Source of the DNA: Ruegeria sp. A3M17
GTDB taxonomy: Bacteria; Pseudomonadota; Alphaproteobacteria; Rhodobacterales; Rhodobacteraceae
Length of the DNA stretch: 64,000 bases
Assembly (NCBI RefSeq): GCF_003318255.1
Contig: NZ_QOCF01000013.1
Location: 1-64,000 of the forward strand
Direction: 5' to 3'
Part shown: positions 26,572 through 35,044 of the stretch, in pieces
Numbering within the stretch: the stretch's first letter is position 1
Layout of the letters: every line of letters starts with the position of its first letter
Program-made: the position numbers and the translations under genes
Notes under the pieces: generated by a model
Databases searched by the model: none
Told to the model about the DNA's origin: nothing
What the model saw: only the letters and a program-made list of their open reading frames with translations

Positions 26572-27258
26572 ATGCTACGTCTGACCCCGATCCTGCTGGC
26601 GATTGCCTATGCCATTGTGATGTACCGGATTTCCGTCTGGCGCACCCATAGGGACCTGGATGCAAAATCAACTGAACTGGCCGACCCTGCCTTGAAACGC
26701 ATGACCGACCGGCTGGCTGCAGCGTTAGAGATCGACCGGGTGCCGGTCTACATCTATGAGATTGACCCGGTGAACGGTCTGGCGGCACCGGACGGACGGA
26801 TTTTCATCACGCGTGGCTTCTACCGAAAATTTCGCAGTGGCGAGGTTTCCGCCGAGGAAATGGCCAGCGTCATCGCGCATGAATTGGGTCATGTGGCACT
26901 GGGGCATGCGCGCCGCCGGATGATCGACTTTTCCGGGCAGAATGCGCTGCGGGCCGCTTTGATGATGCTGCTGAACCGCTTTATCCCGTTCATCGGCGCG
27001 TGGATCGCCAATATGCTGACACACCTGTTGGCGTCGCGCCTGTCGCGCACTGATGAATATGAGGCTGATGAATATGCCGCCGCTTTGCTGACCAAAGCCG
27101 GGATCGGGATCGGGCCACAGAAGTCGCTGTTTCACAAGCTAGAAGACCTGACGCAGCAGCGTGCAGGCGTTGTGCCCGTCTGGTTGATGAGCCATCCAAA
27201 AACAGACGAACGGATCGCGGCTTTGGAGGCATTGGAGCAGCGTTGGAATCGTGGCTGA
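26572..27258 (+). CDS. M48-family zinc metalloprotease
   Basis: A 228-residue membrane-anchored peptidase. Residues 2-22 are a transmembrane or signal-anchor helix; the zinc motif HELGH is at 103-107 and the third ligand lies in DEYEADEYAAALL near 160-170. Downstream SHPKTDERIAALEAL is typical of M48. It resembles short Ste24/HtpX relatives without further domains. The start ATG has no clear ribosome site. The 220-base gap upstream holds no supported gene. Confidence 0.85.
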   Translation: MLRLTPILLAIAYAIVMYRISVWRTHRDLDAKSTELADPALKRMTDRLAAALEIDRVPVYIYEIDPVNGLAAPDGRIFITRGFYRKFRSGEVSAEEMASVIAHELGHVALGHARRRMIDFSGQNALRAALMMLLNRFIPFIGAWIANMLTHLLASRLSRTDEYEADEYAAALLTKAGIGIGPQKSLFHKLEDLTQQRAGVVPVWLMSHPKTDERIAALEALEQRWNRG

Positions 27259-27293
27259 TGTATGGGCAGCGAGAGGCCAGCCTATCGCGCTCT

Positions 27294-27318
27294 CCGGGAT
27301 ATTTTTAGCCAGATGAAG
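27294..27318 (+). repeat. dispersed 3'-end repeat, copy 3
   Basis: Core reads CCGGGATATTTTTAG followed by CCAGATGAAG, 36 bases after the M48 protease stop and in its sense orientation. An imperfect GAGAG/CTCTC hairpin precedes it. It also lies just before the convergent PIN gene's stop at 27330. Confidence 0.8.
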
Positions 27319-27329
27319 CTGGATCCCGG

Positions 27330-27872
27330 TTACGCGGCGAGCGCTTTGCCCAAGCGTGGGAGGCGGGCTTTTTTCATAAGCGGGCGCAGGGTCCATTGGT
27401 CGCCCGACAGGCGGTTGGCCTCGGCCAGGACACGGTTGGCTGTGTCGCTCATACCGTCGGGATCGGATTGCCAGAAGCTGTGCAGCAGACCGTCTGGATC
27501 GCGGCGGTCCAGCCCTTCCTCGGATAGGATGTTTCGGGGAAAATCCTTAGCATTAACGGTGACGATCACGTCCGCCGAGGATGCAACAGCCGTTGCCAGA
27601 ACGTGGATATCCGCGCTGTCCGGCAGCCAGAGCCGCTGTTCGACATTGGTTGCCGCAGGAAACTCGGCTTTGGGCCAATTGGCTCGCGCCAGTGCGATTT
27701 CGGCGCGGGCCTGAGCCTCGCCTGTTGGGCCCAGCTTACGGGCCGCGCGCGCCCATTCCTCGAGGATGCGCGCCGACCAAACGGGGGTGAAATGGCCTAT
27801 TTTGGCAGCGCCGAGCAGCATCTCTCGCATCACCGTGGGGTAGATGACGCAGGTATCCAGAACTGCTCTCAC
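27330..27872 (-). CDS. PIN domain ribonuclease-like protein (VapC-like), no antitoxin seen
   Basis: A 180-residue PIN-domain protein. Acidic residues expected for the metal site are D6 in AVLDTCV, E38/E39 in ILEEW, D85/D88 in LPDSADIH and D101 or D110 near VIVTVNAKDFP. The start is GTG 27872, forming a GTGA overlap with the upstream RlmI stop, so translation is coupled; a longer frame to 28046 lies wholly inside rlmI and is not PIN-like. No VapB-type or HTH antitoxin gene is beside it. The C-terminal 60 residues are an unassigned helical extension. Confidence 0.8.
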   Translation of the reverse strand: MRAVLDTCVIYPTVMREMLLGAAKIGHFTPVWSARILEEWARAARKLGPTGEAQARAEIALARANWPKAEFPAATNVEQRLWLPDSADIHVLATAVASSADVIVTVNAKDFPRNILSEEGLDRRDPDGLLHSFWQSDPDGMSDTANRVLAEANRLSGDQWTLRPLMKKARLPRLGKALAA

Positions 27873-29071
27873 AGCCGGTAGAACACAGCTTTGAGATAGC
27901 CGCTTTCGGCCAGTTGCGGGAGTTGTGGATGGTCGGGTCCGGCAAAGCCCGTATGGATCAGTTGCGCCTGTCGCCCTGCCCGACCAATCCCACGAGACGA
28001 CGCGTCGCGGAACCGGCCCAGATCGGCCGCGTGTGAACACGAGCACAGGCCCAGATAGCCGCCGGGTTTGACCAAAGCTGCCGCCAAGCGGGACACACGT
28101 TCATAGGCGCGCAGTCCCGCGTCCAGCGCTTGTCTGGAAGGGGCAAAGGCGGGCGGATCGCAGATGACGACGTCGAATTGCGCACCTTCTTCGCCTAACT
28201 GGGTCAGGACCTCGAAGGCGTCGCCTTGGCGGGTTTGGAACGTGTCAGCAAAACCAGAGGCGTCGGCCCCTTTGGTCGCGAGGTCCAGCGCGGCTGCAGA
28301 TCCATCTACGGACAGCGCCTGCCCCGCGCCACCGGCCAACATGGCCAGTCCGAAGCCACCCACGTGGCTGAAGACGTCCAATACCAGCGCGCCAGGTTGG
28401 ACCAGTCGCGCCGCGAAGGCATGGTTCGGGCGTTGATCATAGAACAGACCGGTTTTTTGGCCGCCTGTCAGATCGGCCATATACGTGGCGCCGTTCATCG
28501 GCACTGGCAACGGCGCATCGGGCGCGGTACCGCGCAATGTAACGTTCACATCGTCCAAACCTTCCAACCCTCGAGTCCGGCCCGAGGCGTTTTTGAGCAC
28601 GGTTGTCACGCCGGTGACAGTGACCAGAGCTTCGGTCAGAGTTTCCAGATGCGCCTCGGCCCACGCGGCGTTGGGCTGGATCACACAGGCATCGCCAAAC
28701 CGGTCGATGATGACACCGGGAAAGCCGTCCGCTTCGGCGTGGATCAGGCGATAATAGGGTGCCTCGAACAGACGTTCGCGCATCTCAAGCGCACGGCGCA
28801 GGCGGGTTTCGAACCACGCGACGTCGAGCTGGGCTTCAATATTGCGATCCAGAACGCGGCACATGATTTTGGAGTCCGGGTTCACGGCAACCAGCGCGAT
28901 GGGCGCGCGTTTGTCATCCTCAAGCACCGCCAGTGCCCCTGCCGGGATCTTGCGTGTCCGACGGTCCGTCACGATGTCATTGGCGTATACCCAAGGAAAA
29001 CCGTGGCGCAGGCCACGTGCGTTGGCTTTGGGTTTCAGGCGGATACGGGGATGATCGGCAGATTGGGTCAT
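27869..29071 (-). CDS. rlmI: class I rRNA methyltransferase, RlmI-like (PUA + SAM domain)
   Basis: A 400-residue enzyme with an N-terminal PUA domain (RIRLKPKANARGLRHGFPWVYANDI) and a C-terminal Rossmann methyltransferase: LVLDVFSHVGGFGLAMLAGGA binds SAM, ALSVDGSAAALDLA follows, and the catalytic loop is DVVICDPPAFAPS. RlmI makes 5-methylcytosine in 23S rRNA; the family includes close paralogues, so the modified base is inferred. I start at ATG 29071 after TGAGGGCG; the frame is open to 29131, overlapping the upstream gene. Confidence 0.88.
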   Translation of the reverse strand: MTQSADHPRIRLKPKANARGLRHGFPWVYANDIVTDRRTRKIPAGALAVLEDDKRAPIALVAVNPDSKIMCRVLDRNIEAQLDVAWFETRLRRALEMRERLFEAPYYRLIHAEADGFPGVIIDRFGDACVIQPNAAWAEAHLETLTEALVTVTGVTTVLKNASGRTRGLEGLDDVNVTLRGTAPDAPLPVPMNGATYMADLTGGQKTGLFYDQRPNHAFAARLVQPGALVLDVFSHVGGFGLAMLAGGAGQALSVDGSAAALDLATKGADASGFADTFQTRQGDAFEVLTQLGEEGAQFDVVICDPPAFAPSRQALDAGLRAYERVSRLAAALVKPGGYLGLCSCSHAADLGRFRDASSRGIGRAGRQAQLIHTGFAGPDHPQLPQLAESGYLKAVFYRL

Positions 29072-29109
29072 GACGCCCTCATAGTCGCGAACGCCACTGG
29101 GGAAAAGCC

Positions 29110-29385
29110 CTAGCGGTCGCGAGACCGCCAACCGCCCCGCCGCTTGGGCGCTTGGGCAGATTGTAATCCCTCTGCCAGCACTTGCGTCATCGGGTGATCA
29201 GCGTCCTGCTCGGAATAGGCGGCATGAAGATCGACCAACGCCTGGGATTGGTCCCGTTCAGGAGGCAGGCTGAGCGCCCAGTCCAGAAAAATGCTGCGGC
29301 ATTCAGGCAATGTGATGCCTTCGATCCGGTACGCTTCGCGGATCAACCCTTTGTGATCATTTGGATCTTTACTCTGCGCCATCAT
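29110..29385 (-). CDS. small conserved-type protein of unknown function, 91 residues
   Basis: A 91-residue polar protein starting at ATG 29385 (or the adjacent ATG 29382) behind AGGGGCGAAG. The start lies inside the last bases of glnE (17-base overlap), so it is coupled to it. It contains LIREAYRIEGITLPECRSIFLDWALSLP as its most conserved-looking part, and ends in a basic tail, KRRGGWRSRDR. No signal peptide or membrane helix. I do not recognise a characterised domain; the linkage glnE, this gene, rlmI suggests a housekeeping role. Confidence 0.7.
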   Translation of the reverse strand: MMAQSKDPNDHKGLIREAYRIEGITLPECRSIFLDWALSLPPERDQSQALVDLHAAYSEQDADHPMTQVLAEGLQSAQAPKRRGGWRSRDR

Positions 29386-32158
29386 CTTCGCCCCTGATCA
29401 CGCCGCCAATAATCTCAGCGGCCGTGCTGTAGTTGTCTTGCAGCGCGCTTTGCAGCTGTTCAACCTGTTCAAACCCAGTCGCGCGGCACAGGAAGGCAGA
29501 CCCGCCTTCGCCGACCTTGTCAGCTTCGATGACCTTGCCGGACAACAAGCGCGCCGCGCATTGTACGGACCAGCATAGGTCGTAGCAGTCCTTCAGCGTT
29601 TGCGCCTGAGCGACGTCCAACAAACCAGCAGCGGCGGCGCCGTCTAAACCGGAATGCACATCGCGTTGCACCACACCTGACAACAGCGCCCCGGTTTCAG
29701 CCATCAGCTCGATATCCATCATCCGGCCGGGGCCGTTCTTGGCGTCCCATATCCCCGCTGGTGATTTGGCTGCGGCCAAGCGGGCGCGCATCTCGGCCAC
29801 TTCGCGCAGGGCCTTCTGCTGGTCACGCGGTTGCGACAGCAGGTCTGTGCGGAACGCCTCGATATCTTTGGCCAGACCATCGTCTCCGGCGATCACGCGG
29901 GCCCGCGTCAAGGCGAGATGTTCCCAGACCCAGGCCTCGTTCTGCTGATAGTTGGTAAAGCTGGCCCAACTTGTCGCCACCGGCCCCTGATTGCCTGACG
30001 GACGCAGGCGCATATCGACCTCATACAGCCGCCCTTGCGACATCGGCGCTGATAGGGCCGTGATCAGCGCCTGCGTAAACCGTGCGTAATAAGTGCGAGT
30101 GGCCAATGGGCGTGGCCCCTCGGACATATCCTGATCCAGAGGGTCATAGATCACGATCATATCCAGATCGGACTGCGAGTTGATCCGCCCAGCCCCAAGT
30201 GACCCCATGCCCAGCACGGTTGCACCGCGCCCCGGTGCAGGACCGTGTTTACCGGCGAACTGTTCGGACACACGCGGCAGGATCGCGGCAATGACTGCAC
30301 TTGCAAGCTGAGCGTATTGCTGCCCTGCCTGTTCGCCATCAATCAGCCCACGCAAGTGATGAACGCCCACGCGGAAATGCCATTCTTTGCACCAGCGGCG
30401 GGCCAGATCGAGTTGGCTTTCGTAATCCGCTTCTTCCGAAAGGGCCTGATGCAGATCCGCCTGCAGCGTGGCCTGCCACGGCCAGTCGCTAAAGAAACTC
30501 CCGCCGATCACCGCATCAAACACCGATGCATTGCGCGACAGATGCGCCGCCAGTGCGTGGGATGTCCCGACAATATCAATCAGCAGGTCGATCAGTTGGG
30601 GGTTGGCCTCAAACAGTGAAAACAGCTGAACGCCGGCGGGCAAGCCTGACAGAAAACCATCCAGCGCCCGCAGCGCCTCGTCCGGTTGCGCCGTTCTTGC
30701 CAAACGCGATAGCAGCTCGGGCTTGAGACGTTCAAATATCCGCGCGCCGCGTTGCGATCGCAGTGCGGGATATGTCGTCCAGCGGGCCAGAACGTTCTGG
30801 TCAAAATCCACCTCGCCAACTGGCGCGCGCGTCGAGGAACCGGGCGCAAAAAAGCCTTCGGTCAGCTCGTGCACTTCGGTCAGCCTGTGGGTCAGGTCAC
30901 GGGTCAGTTCGTCGACGTCGACCCCCATCAGGCAAGCGACGCGCTCGATACCGTCCGGCGATTGCGGAACCTTGTGGGTCTGAGCGTCATGGATCATCTG
31001 GATACGGTGTTCGACCTCACGATGGGCGCGGTAATGATCAGTCAGCTTGTCTGCCACGTCCTGCGGGACCCAGCCTTTTTCGGCAAGCGCCGCCAATCCG
31101 GGCACCGTACCGCGCACGCGCAGGTCAGGGTCACGCCCACCGGCAATCAACTGGCGGGTCTGGGTAAAGAATTCGATCTCGCGAATACCGCCTTGCCCCA
31201 GTTTCATGTCATGACCCGGAATGGTCAGTGCCCCGCCGGTTCCCTTATTTTCACGTATGCGCAGGCGCATGTCGTGAGCGTCCTGAATGGCAGCAAAATC
31301 CAGATGTCGTCGCCATACAAACGGCCGCAGCATATCCAGAAACCATTGTCCTGCCGCAATATCGCCAGCGCATGGGCGTGCTTTTATATAGGCCGCGCGC
31401 TCCCACGTGCGGCCCAGGCTTTCATAGTACCGCTCGGCCGCCTCAGCCGCCATGCAGACCGGCGTTACCGCTGGGTCCGGGCGCAGGCGCAGATCAGTGC
31501 GGAATACATATCCATCCGCCGTCTTGTCGCTGAGCGTGGCGCAGAAATTGCGTGTCGCTCGCACCATGCCTTGTCGCGCTTCGTAGAAGTCATTGGGATC
31601 AAACCGGGTCTCATCGAACAGGACGATCAGGTCGATGTCCGAACTGTAATTCAACTCGTACGCACCCATCTTGCCCATCGCCAGGATAATCATCCCCGCG
31701 GCGGTTTCGACGTCGTCCGGCCCCATGCCCGGTAGCTTGCCGCGTCGGATCAAGTTGGCGATCTCGGCCTTGGCCGCCACATCCGCCGCCAACGCGCCAA
31801 AATCCGTAAGCGCCGCGGTCACCTTTTCCAATGGCCACGCGCCCGCCAGATCGGCCAGAGCGGTCAGCAACGCCATCCGACGCTTGGCCAGCCGCAGCCC
31901 CGGTTTCAACTGATCCGGCGGGAGCATTCGCGCAGCCTGCAAAACGTCGGCCAGCGCTTGATCGGGGTGTTGCAGCGCTGGGGCCAACCAATCGTTTTCG
32001 TGATCAATCAAGTTTTTCAGATAAGGGCTGGACCCTGCTGCCCCTGCGATCAACTCGCCCTGTTCGGATGTAATGCCGCTGACCGCCGTGCGCGCATCAT
32101 CGCCAAGCGACTGATCGAATGCACGTGGCAGGCGCTGAATGGAAAGAGGCCCAGTCAT
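29369..32158 (-). CDS. glnE: glutamine synthetase adenylyltransferase/deadenylase
   Basis: A 929-residue two-headed enzyme that adenylylates glutamine synthetase when nitrogen is plentiful and removes the AMP when it is scarce, in response to PII. Both nucleotidyltransferase sites are intact: NYSSDIDLIVLFDE (~170) in the N-terminal deadenylylase and NSQSDLDMIVIYDP (~660) in the C-terminal adenylyltransferase. Length is slightly short of the usual ~950. The start ATG overlaps the stop of the upstream DUF4440 gene (ATGA), so they are coupled. Confidence 0.94.
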   Translation of the reverse strand: MTGPLSIQRLPRAFDQSLGDDARTAVSGITSEQGELIAGAAGSSPYLKNLIDHENDWLAPALQHPDQALADVLQAARMLPPDQLKPGLRLAKRRMALLTALADLAGAWPLEKVTAALTDFGALAADVAAKAEIANLIRRGKLPGMGPDDVETAAGMIILAMGKMGAYELNYSSDIDLIVLFDETRFDPNDFYEARQGMVRATRNFCATLSDKTADGYVFRTDLRLRPDPAVTPVCMAAEAAERYYESLGRTWERAAYIKARPCAGDIAAGQWFLDMLRPFVWRRHLDFAAIQDAHDMRLRIRENKGTGGALTIPGHDMKLGQGGIREIEFFTQTRQLIAGGRDPDLRVRGTVPGLAALAEKGWVPQDVADKLTDHYRAHREVEHRIQMIHDAQTHKVPQSPDGIERVACLMGVDVDELTRDLTHRLTEVHELTEGFFAPGSSTRAPVGEVDFDQNVLARWTTYPALRSQRGARIFERLKPELLSRLARTAQPDEALRALDGFLSGLPAGVQLFSLFEANPQLIDLLIDIVGTSHALAAHLSRNASVFDAVIGGSFFSDWPWQATLQADLHQALSEEADYESQLDLARRWCKEWHFRVGVHHLRGLIDGEQAGQQYAQLASAVIAAILPRVSEQFAGKHGPAPGRGATVLGMGSLGAGRINSQSDLDMIVIYDPLDQDMSEGPRPLATRTYYARFTQALITALSAPMSQGRLYEVDMRLRPSGNQGPVATSWASFTNYQQNEAWVWEHLALTRARVIAGDDGLAKDIEAFRTDLLSQPRDQQKALREVAEMRARLAAAKSPAGIWDAKNGPGRMMDIELMAETGALLSGVVQRDVHSGLDGAAAAGLLDVAQAQTLKDCYDLCWSVQCAARLLSGKVIEADKVGEGGSAFLCRATGFEQVEQLQSALQDNYSTAAEIIGGVIRGEDDGAE

Positions 32159-32544
32159 TTCCCCTCCAGGGGCGTATCCTGACTGAAACTGTTGACCCAG
32201 ACGTCATGCCGCCGTTCCCAAAGCGACGAGATTAGCATCGCCTCCCAACCCTCAGCCTTGGGTCGCTGATATTCGGCACGGTATGACAGCAGAACAATGT
32301 CTGACGTCAAAACCCGCAACCGGGTGTCGCTTAGCTCATAGCGCGCCATCGTCGGCGCGTCGGCAAACTGCCCCACATGATCATCCCGGTTCGCAAACCC
32401 TGTCGGATAAACCCCCATGAAATCCGGGCTCAGCAAGGCCCGGTCTGCGGCCGCATTGCCTTCCATCAGGGCGGTCCAAACCTGCTTTTCCAGGTTTAGA
32501 ATTTCATCCAGCGTCGGAGGTGTCGTATTTTCAACATGTTGCAT
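32155..32544 (-). CDS. DUF4440 / NTF2-like protein
   Basis: A 129-residue protein of the NTF2-like cone fold, reading ILNLEKQVWTALMEGNAAADRALLSPDFMGVYPTG, then a beta sheet with YELSDTRLRVLTSDIVLLSYRAEYQRP and a closing SLWERRHDVWVNSFSQDTP. Such proteins bind or sometimes isomerise small molecules; no function can be assigned. I take ATG 32544 (MQHVENTTP), after GGCGGAAAG... reads on the minus strand; the frame extends to 32583. It leads the unit DUF4440-glnE-91aa-rlmI-PIN. Confidence 0.78.
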   Translation of the reverse strand: MQHVENTTPPTLDEILNLEKQVWTALMEGNAAADRALLSPDFMGVYPTGFANRDDHVGQFADAPTMARYELSDTRLRVLTSDIVLLSYRAEYQRPKAEGWEAMLISSLWERRHDVWVNSFSQDTPLEGK

Positions 32545-32596
32545 AGGCGGAAAGTGCGCCCGTTCCACAGCAAGGTCAACCACCGCAAATTACAAA

Positions 32597-32615
32597 ATGT
32601 AAATCATTTTTACAT
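32597..32615. promoter_or_regulatory. 19-bp palindrome, operator 1
   Basis: ATGTAAA and TTTACAT are perfect 7-base arms around TCATT. It lies 53 bases upstream of the DUF4440-glnE start and 77 upstream of the DUF2852 start. An overlapping TTACA/TGTAA palindrome sits at its left edge. A second, near-identical site is at 32655-32673. Confidence 0.55.
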
Positions 32616-32654
32616 CGACCCCTTGCAACCCCCGCTTCAGTCCCCATCTAGACA

Positions 32655-32673
32655 ATGTGAACGCAATTTACAT
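32655..32673. promoter_or_regulatory. 19-bp palindrome, operator 2
   Basis: ATGTGAA and TTTACAT arms around CGCAA: one mismatch from the site at 32597-32615, with the same arm length and spacing. The two centres are 58 bases apart. It ends 18 bases before the DUF2852 start, close to its GGAGAA ribosome site. Confidence 0.55.
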
Positions 32674-32691
32674 CAAACCCGGAGAACCCAA

Positions 32692-33114
32692 ATGACCGCA
32701 TTGTCCGACCACGCCGTCCCACAAAATCCGGGGTGGCTCTCTCGTGCCGAAGCCTGGATGGATGACAAGGGCAAAGGGGCCTGGATCGCCGCCATGGTCC
32801 TTGGTTTCATCTTTTTCTGGCCCGTTGGCCTGGCTCTTCTTGCCTATATGATCTGGAGCAAACGCATGTTCAGCAAATCCTGCAGCCGTCGCAAATCCTG
32901 GCACAGCCACATGAGTGCGATGAAGCCATCCGGCAATAGCGCGTTTGACGCCTACAAGTCCGACACCCTGGCCCGGCTCGAGCGCGAACAACAGGAATTC
33001 GAGTCTTTCCTGCGACGCCTGCGCGATGCCAAGGACAAGGCTGAGTTTGACCAGTTCATGGACGAACGCGCCCGTGAAAACAACGATGAGGCTGAAAACG
33101 GCGAACGCGCCTAA
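32692..33114 (+). CDS. DUF2852 family membrane protein
   Basis: A 140-residue protein with one strong transmembrane segment (~29-52: AWIAAMVLGFIFFWPVGLALLAYMIW, given in full only as its boundaries), followed by a basic cysteine/histidine-containing stretch (KRMFSKSCSRRKSWHSH) and a long charged amphipathic helix (SDTLARLEREQQEFESFLRRL onward). DUF2852 has no established function. Start ATG 32692 follows GGAGAACCCA. Two operator-like palindromes lie in the promoter region, so it is likely regulated; a perfect hairpin terminates it. Confidence 0.82.
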   Translation: MTALSDHAVPQNPGWLSRAEAWMDDKGKGAWIAAMVLGFIFFWPVGLALLAYMIWSKRMFSKSCSRRKSWHSHMSAMKPSGNSAFDAYKSDTLARLEREQQEFESFLRRLRDAKDKAEFDQFMDERARENNDEAENGERA

Positions 33115-33124
33115 GCCGACCTTG

Positions 33125-33149
33125 CCCTGTCCCGACATTCGGGACAGGG
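33125..33149 (+). terminator. hairpin after the DUF2852 gene
   Basis: CCCTGTCCCG and CGGGACAGGG, perfect 10-base arms around ACATT, starting 10 bases after the stop. There is no strong T run. Confidence 0.6.
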
Positions 33150-33179
33150 TGTCCTAAATTCTCAGCCGGAAATCAGAAT

Positions 33180-33611
33180 ATGACCCACCTGCCCGACCCA
33201 GACCGACAGCCAGAATTTTACCAGTCTGTCGCGACCAAGCGTTTTATCGCCTGGCTGTTCGACATCGCCTTTATCTCGCTGTTGTGTACGGTGGCCATCC
33301 TGCTGACCTTTGGTCTGGGCTTTTTCCTTCTGGCCCTGATCTATGCCGTTGTCAGTTTCGTCTATCGTGTGATTACCATCGCCAACGGCTCGGCCACACT
33401 GGGCATGCGCTTTATGGGGATCGAACTGCGCGATTCATTCGGATCCCGGATGGATTTGGGCAAAGCAGTGGCCCACACGGCCGGTTATTTTGTCAGCATG
33501 GCCTTTCCGGTCATACAAATCATCTCAGTCATCATGATGCTGACCAGCGCACGTGGCCAGGGACTTACCGATGCGTTCCTTGCAACTGTCATGATCAACC
33601 AGCGCGCGTAA
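33180..33611 (+). CDS. RDD family membrane protein
   Basis: A 143-residue protein of the RDD family with three or four hydrophobic helices: ~23-45, ~47-62 and ~98-120. The expected Arg-Asp-Asp type signature is partly visible as KRFIAWLFDIAFISLL, and TLGMRFMGIELRD is the conserved middle. RDD proteins are small membrane proteins, some linked to ion exchange or envelope stress. Adjacent to bpt but with a 77-base gap. Function unknown here. Confidence 0.82.
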   Translation: MTHLPDPDRQPEFYQSVATKRFIAWLFDIAFISLLCTVAILLTFGLGFFLLALIYAVVSFVYRVITIANGSATLGMRFMGIELRDSFGSRMDLGKAVAHTAGYFVSMAFPVIQIISVIMMLTSARGQGLTDAFLATVMINQRA

Positions 33612-33688
33612 AAAATTCAACGACGTGAATCACTTGGCGGTTTTAGGATCGGTTGTTATCATCCGGTCCAAGGAAACACGGAACGTTC

Positions 33689-34513
33689 ATGCGACACACG
33701 CTGCCAATCGCGCCACAATTCTATGTGACGGCCCCACAGCCTTGCCCTTACCTTGAGGGCAGGATGGAGCGTAAATTGTTCACTGCCCTTCAGGGAGAAG
33801 GTGCGGATCAGCTGAATAACTCATTGTCCCAACAAGGGTTTCGCCGATCGCAAAACGTGTTGTACCGCCCGTCCTGCTCCGATTGCGCGGCCTGTCTGTC
33901 GGCCCGGATCGACGTGACGGCGTTCCGCCCAAGCAAAAGTCAGAAACGCGCGGCAAAACGCAACGCGTACCTGCAACGCCGGGCGAACTCACCCTGGGCC
34001 ACGGACGAGCAATACGAACTCTTCCGCCGCTACCTGGATACCCGCCACGCGGATGGTGGAATGGCCGATATGGACGTTTTCGAATTCGCCGCGATGATCG
34101 AAGAAACGCCGATCCGCAGCCGGGTCGTGGAATATGCCGACCCCAAAACCGGGGATCTGATCGGCGTCAGCCTGACGGATGTCCTGGATGACGGCCTCAG
34201 CATGGTCTACTCGTTCTATACTCCCCAGCAACCGCAGAACTCGCTGGGCACGTATATGATCCTCGACCACATCGACATCGCGCGCGAAGCCGGGTTGCCA
34301 TATGTCTACCTCGGATACTGGGTGCCGGGCAGCCCCAAGATGGGCTATAAAGCGCGCTTCTCAGGGCTTGAGGCCTATTACCAGGGCGAATGGATAAGCG
34401 TAAACAACCCATCTGAACTGACGGATTCCAGCCGCCACCCTTTGTCCACCGCGCCAATCGCGGAACAGGTTGCCAGCATCCAACTGCCCGACCGCCACCC
34501 TACCAAAGGCTGA
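33689..34513 (+). CDS. bpt: aspartate/glutamate leucyltransferase (Bpt)
   Basis: A 274-residue leucyl/arginyl-transferase homologue that adds leucine to proteins with N-terminal Asp or Glu, marking them for the N-degron pathway and ClpAP. Conserved elements: [14 protein letters not shown] near 20, the cysteine cluster [14 protein letters not shown] near 70, and [20 protein letters not shown] near 210. Start ATG 33689 is preceded by AAGGAAACACGG; the frame is open to 33653. It precedes a VOC protein by 6 bases. Confidence 0.93.
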   Translation: MRHTLPIAPQFYVTAPQPCPYLEGRMERKLFTALQGEGADQLNNSLSQQGFRRSQNVLYRPSCSDCAACLSARIDVTAFRPSKSQKRAAKRNAYLQRRANSPWATDEQYELFRRYLDTRHADGGMADMDVFEFAAMIEETPIRSRVVEYADPKTGDLIGVSLTDVLDDGLSMVYSFYTPQQPQNSLGTYMILDHIDIAREAGLPYVYLGYWVPGSPKMGYKARFSGLEAYYQGEWISVNNPSELTDSSRHPLSTAPIAEQVASIQLPDRHPTKG

Positions 34514-34519
34514 TATCCC

Positions 34520-34909
34520 ATGCCCCAAAGTCTCTTCGCCGTCACCCTCGTGGTGCCGGACTACGACCACGCGATCGCCTTCTATACCCAAACACTCAGT
34601 TTCACCCTGCTGCAGGATGTTGATCTCGGCGGTGGCAAACGCTGGGTCCGGGTTGCCCCGCCGGGTTCGAGCGACGCATCTCTGCTACTGGCCAAGGCAG
34701 ATGGCCCAAGCCAGACCGCTGCAGTTGGAAACCAAACCGGCGGGCGCGTCGGCTTTTTCCTTCAAACGGATAATTTCCAACGTGACCACAACGCAATGGT
34801 CACAGCAGGCGTCCATTTCGAAGAAGACCCACGCAATGAACCCTATGGCATCGTGGCCGTCTGGCGCGACCCGTTCGGCAATCGCTGGGATCTGATCCAG
34901 TTTACCTGA
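34520..34909 (+). CDS. VOC family protein (glyoxalase/dioxygenase fold)
   Basis: A 129-residue vicinal-oxygen-chelate protein with two beta-alpha-beta modules: FAVTLVVPDYDHAIAFYTQTL at the N-terminus and a C-terminal module closing with AVWRDPFGNRWDLIQF. The last segment holds the usual metal-side residues. VOC proteins include glyoxalases, antibiotic-binding proteins and dioxygenases, so the reaction is unknown. It begins 6 bases after bpt and probably shares its transcript. Confidence 0.85.
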   Translation: MPQSLFAVTLVVPDYDHAIAFYTQTLSFTLLQDVDLGGGKRWVRVAPPGSSDASLLLAKADGPSQTAAVGNQTGGRVGFFLQTDNFQRDHNAMVTAGVHFEEDPRNEPYGIVAVWRDPFGNRWDLIQFT

Positions 34910-34915
34910 TCCGCA

Positions 34916-34940
34916 CTTCATCTGGCAAAAAATATCCCGG
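34916..34940 (-). repeat. dispersed 3'-end repeat, copy 4
   Basis: Plus strand reads CTTCATCTGGCAA then AAAATATCCCGG. To its right are two hairpins, TTGGTC/GACCAA (34948-34962) and AGGGGC/GCCCCT (34965-34979). In the minus orientation, hairpins precede the T-rich core, which suits a terminator for dctM coming from the right. Confidence 0.8.
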
Positions 34941-34997
34941 GGTTGAATTGGTCGCAGACCAAGAAGGGGCAGCGCCCCTTCCCCCAAGCACCAAAGC

Positions 34998-35023
34998 AAA
35001 GGGGGCCCAAAGGCCCCCTTTTC
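34998..35023. terminator. bidirectional intrinsic terminator between VOC gene and dctM
   Basis: AAAGGGGGCC and GGCCCCCTTTT around CAAA: the stem is flanked by A and T runs on both sides, so it can stop transcripts from either strand. It lies between two convergent genes. Confidence 0.8.
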
Positions 35024-35044
35024 AATTTGGTTATGAACGTCGCA

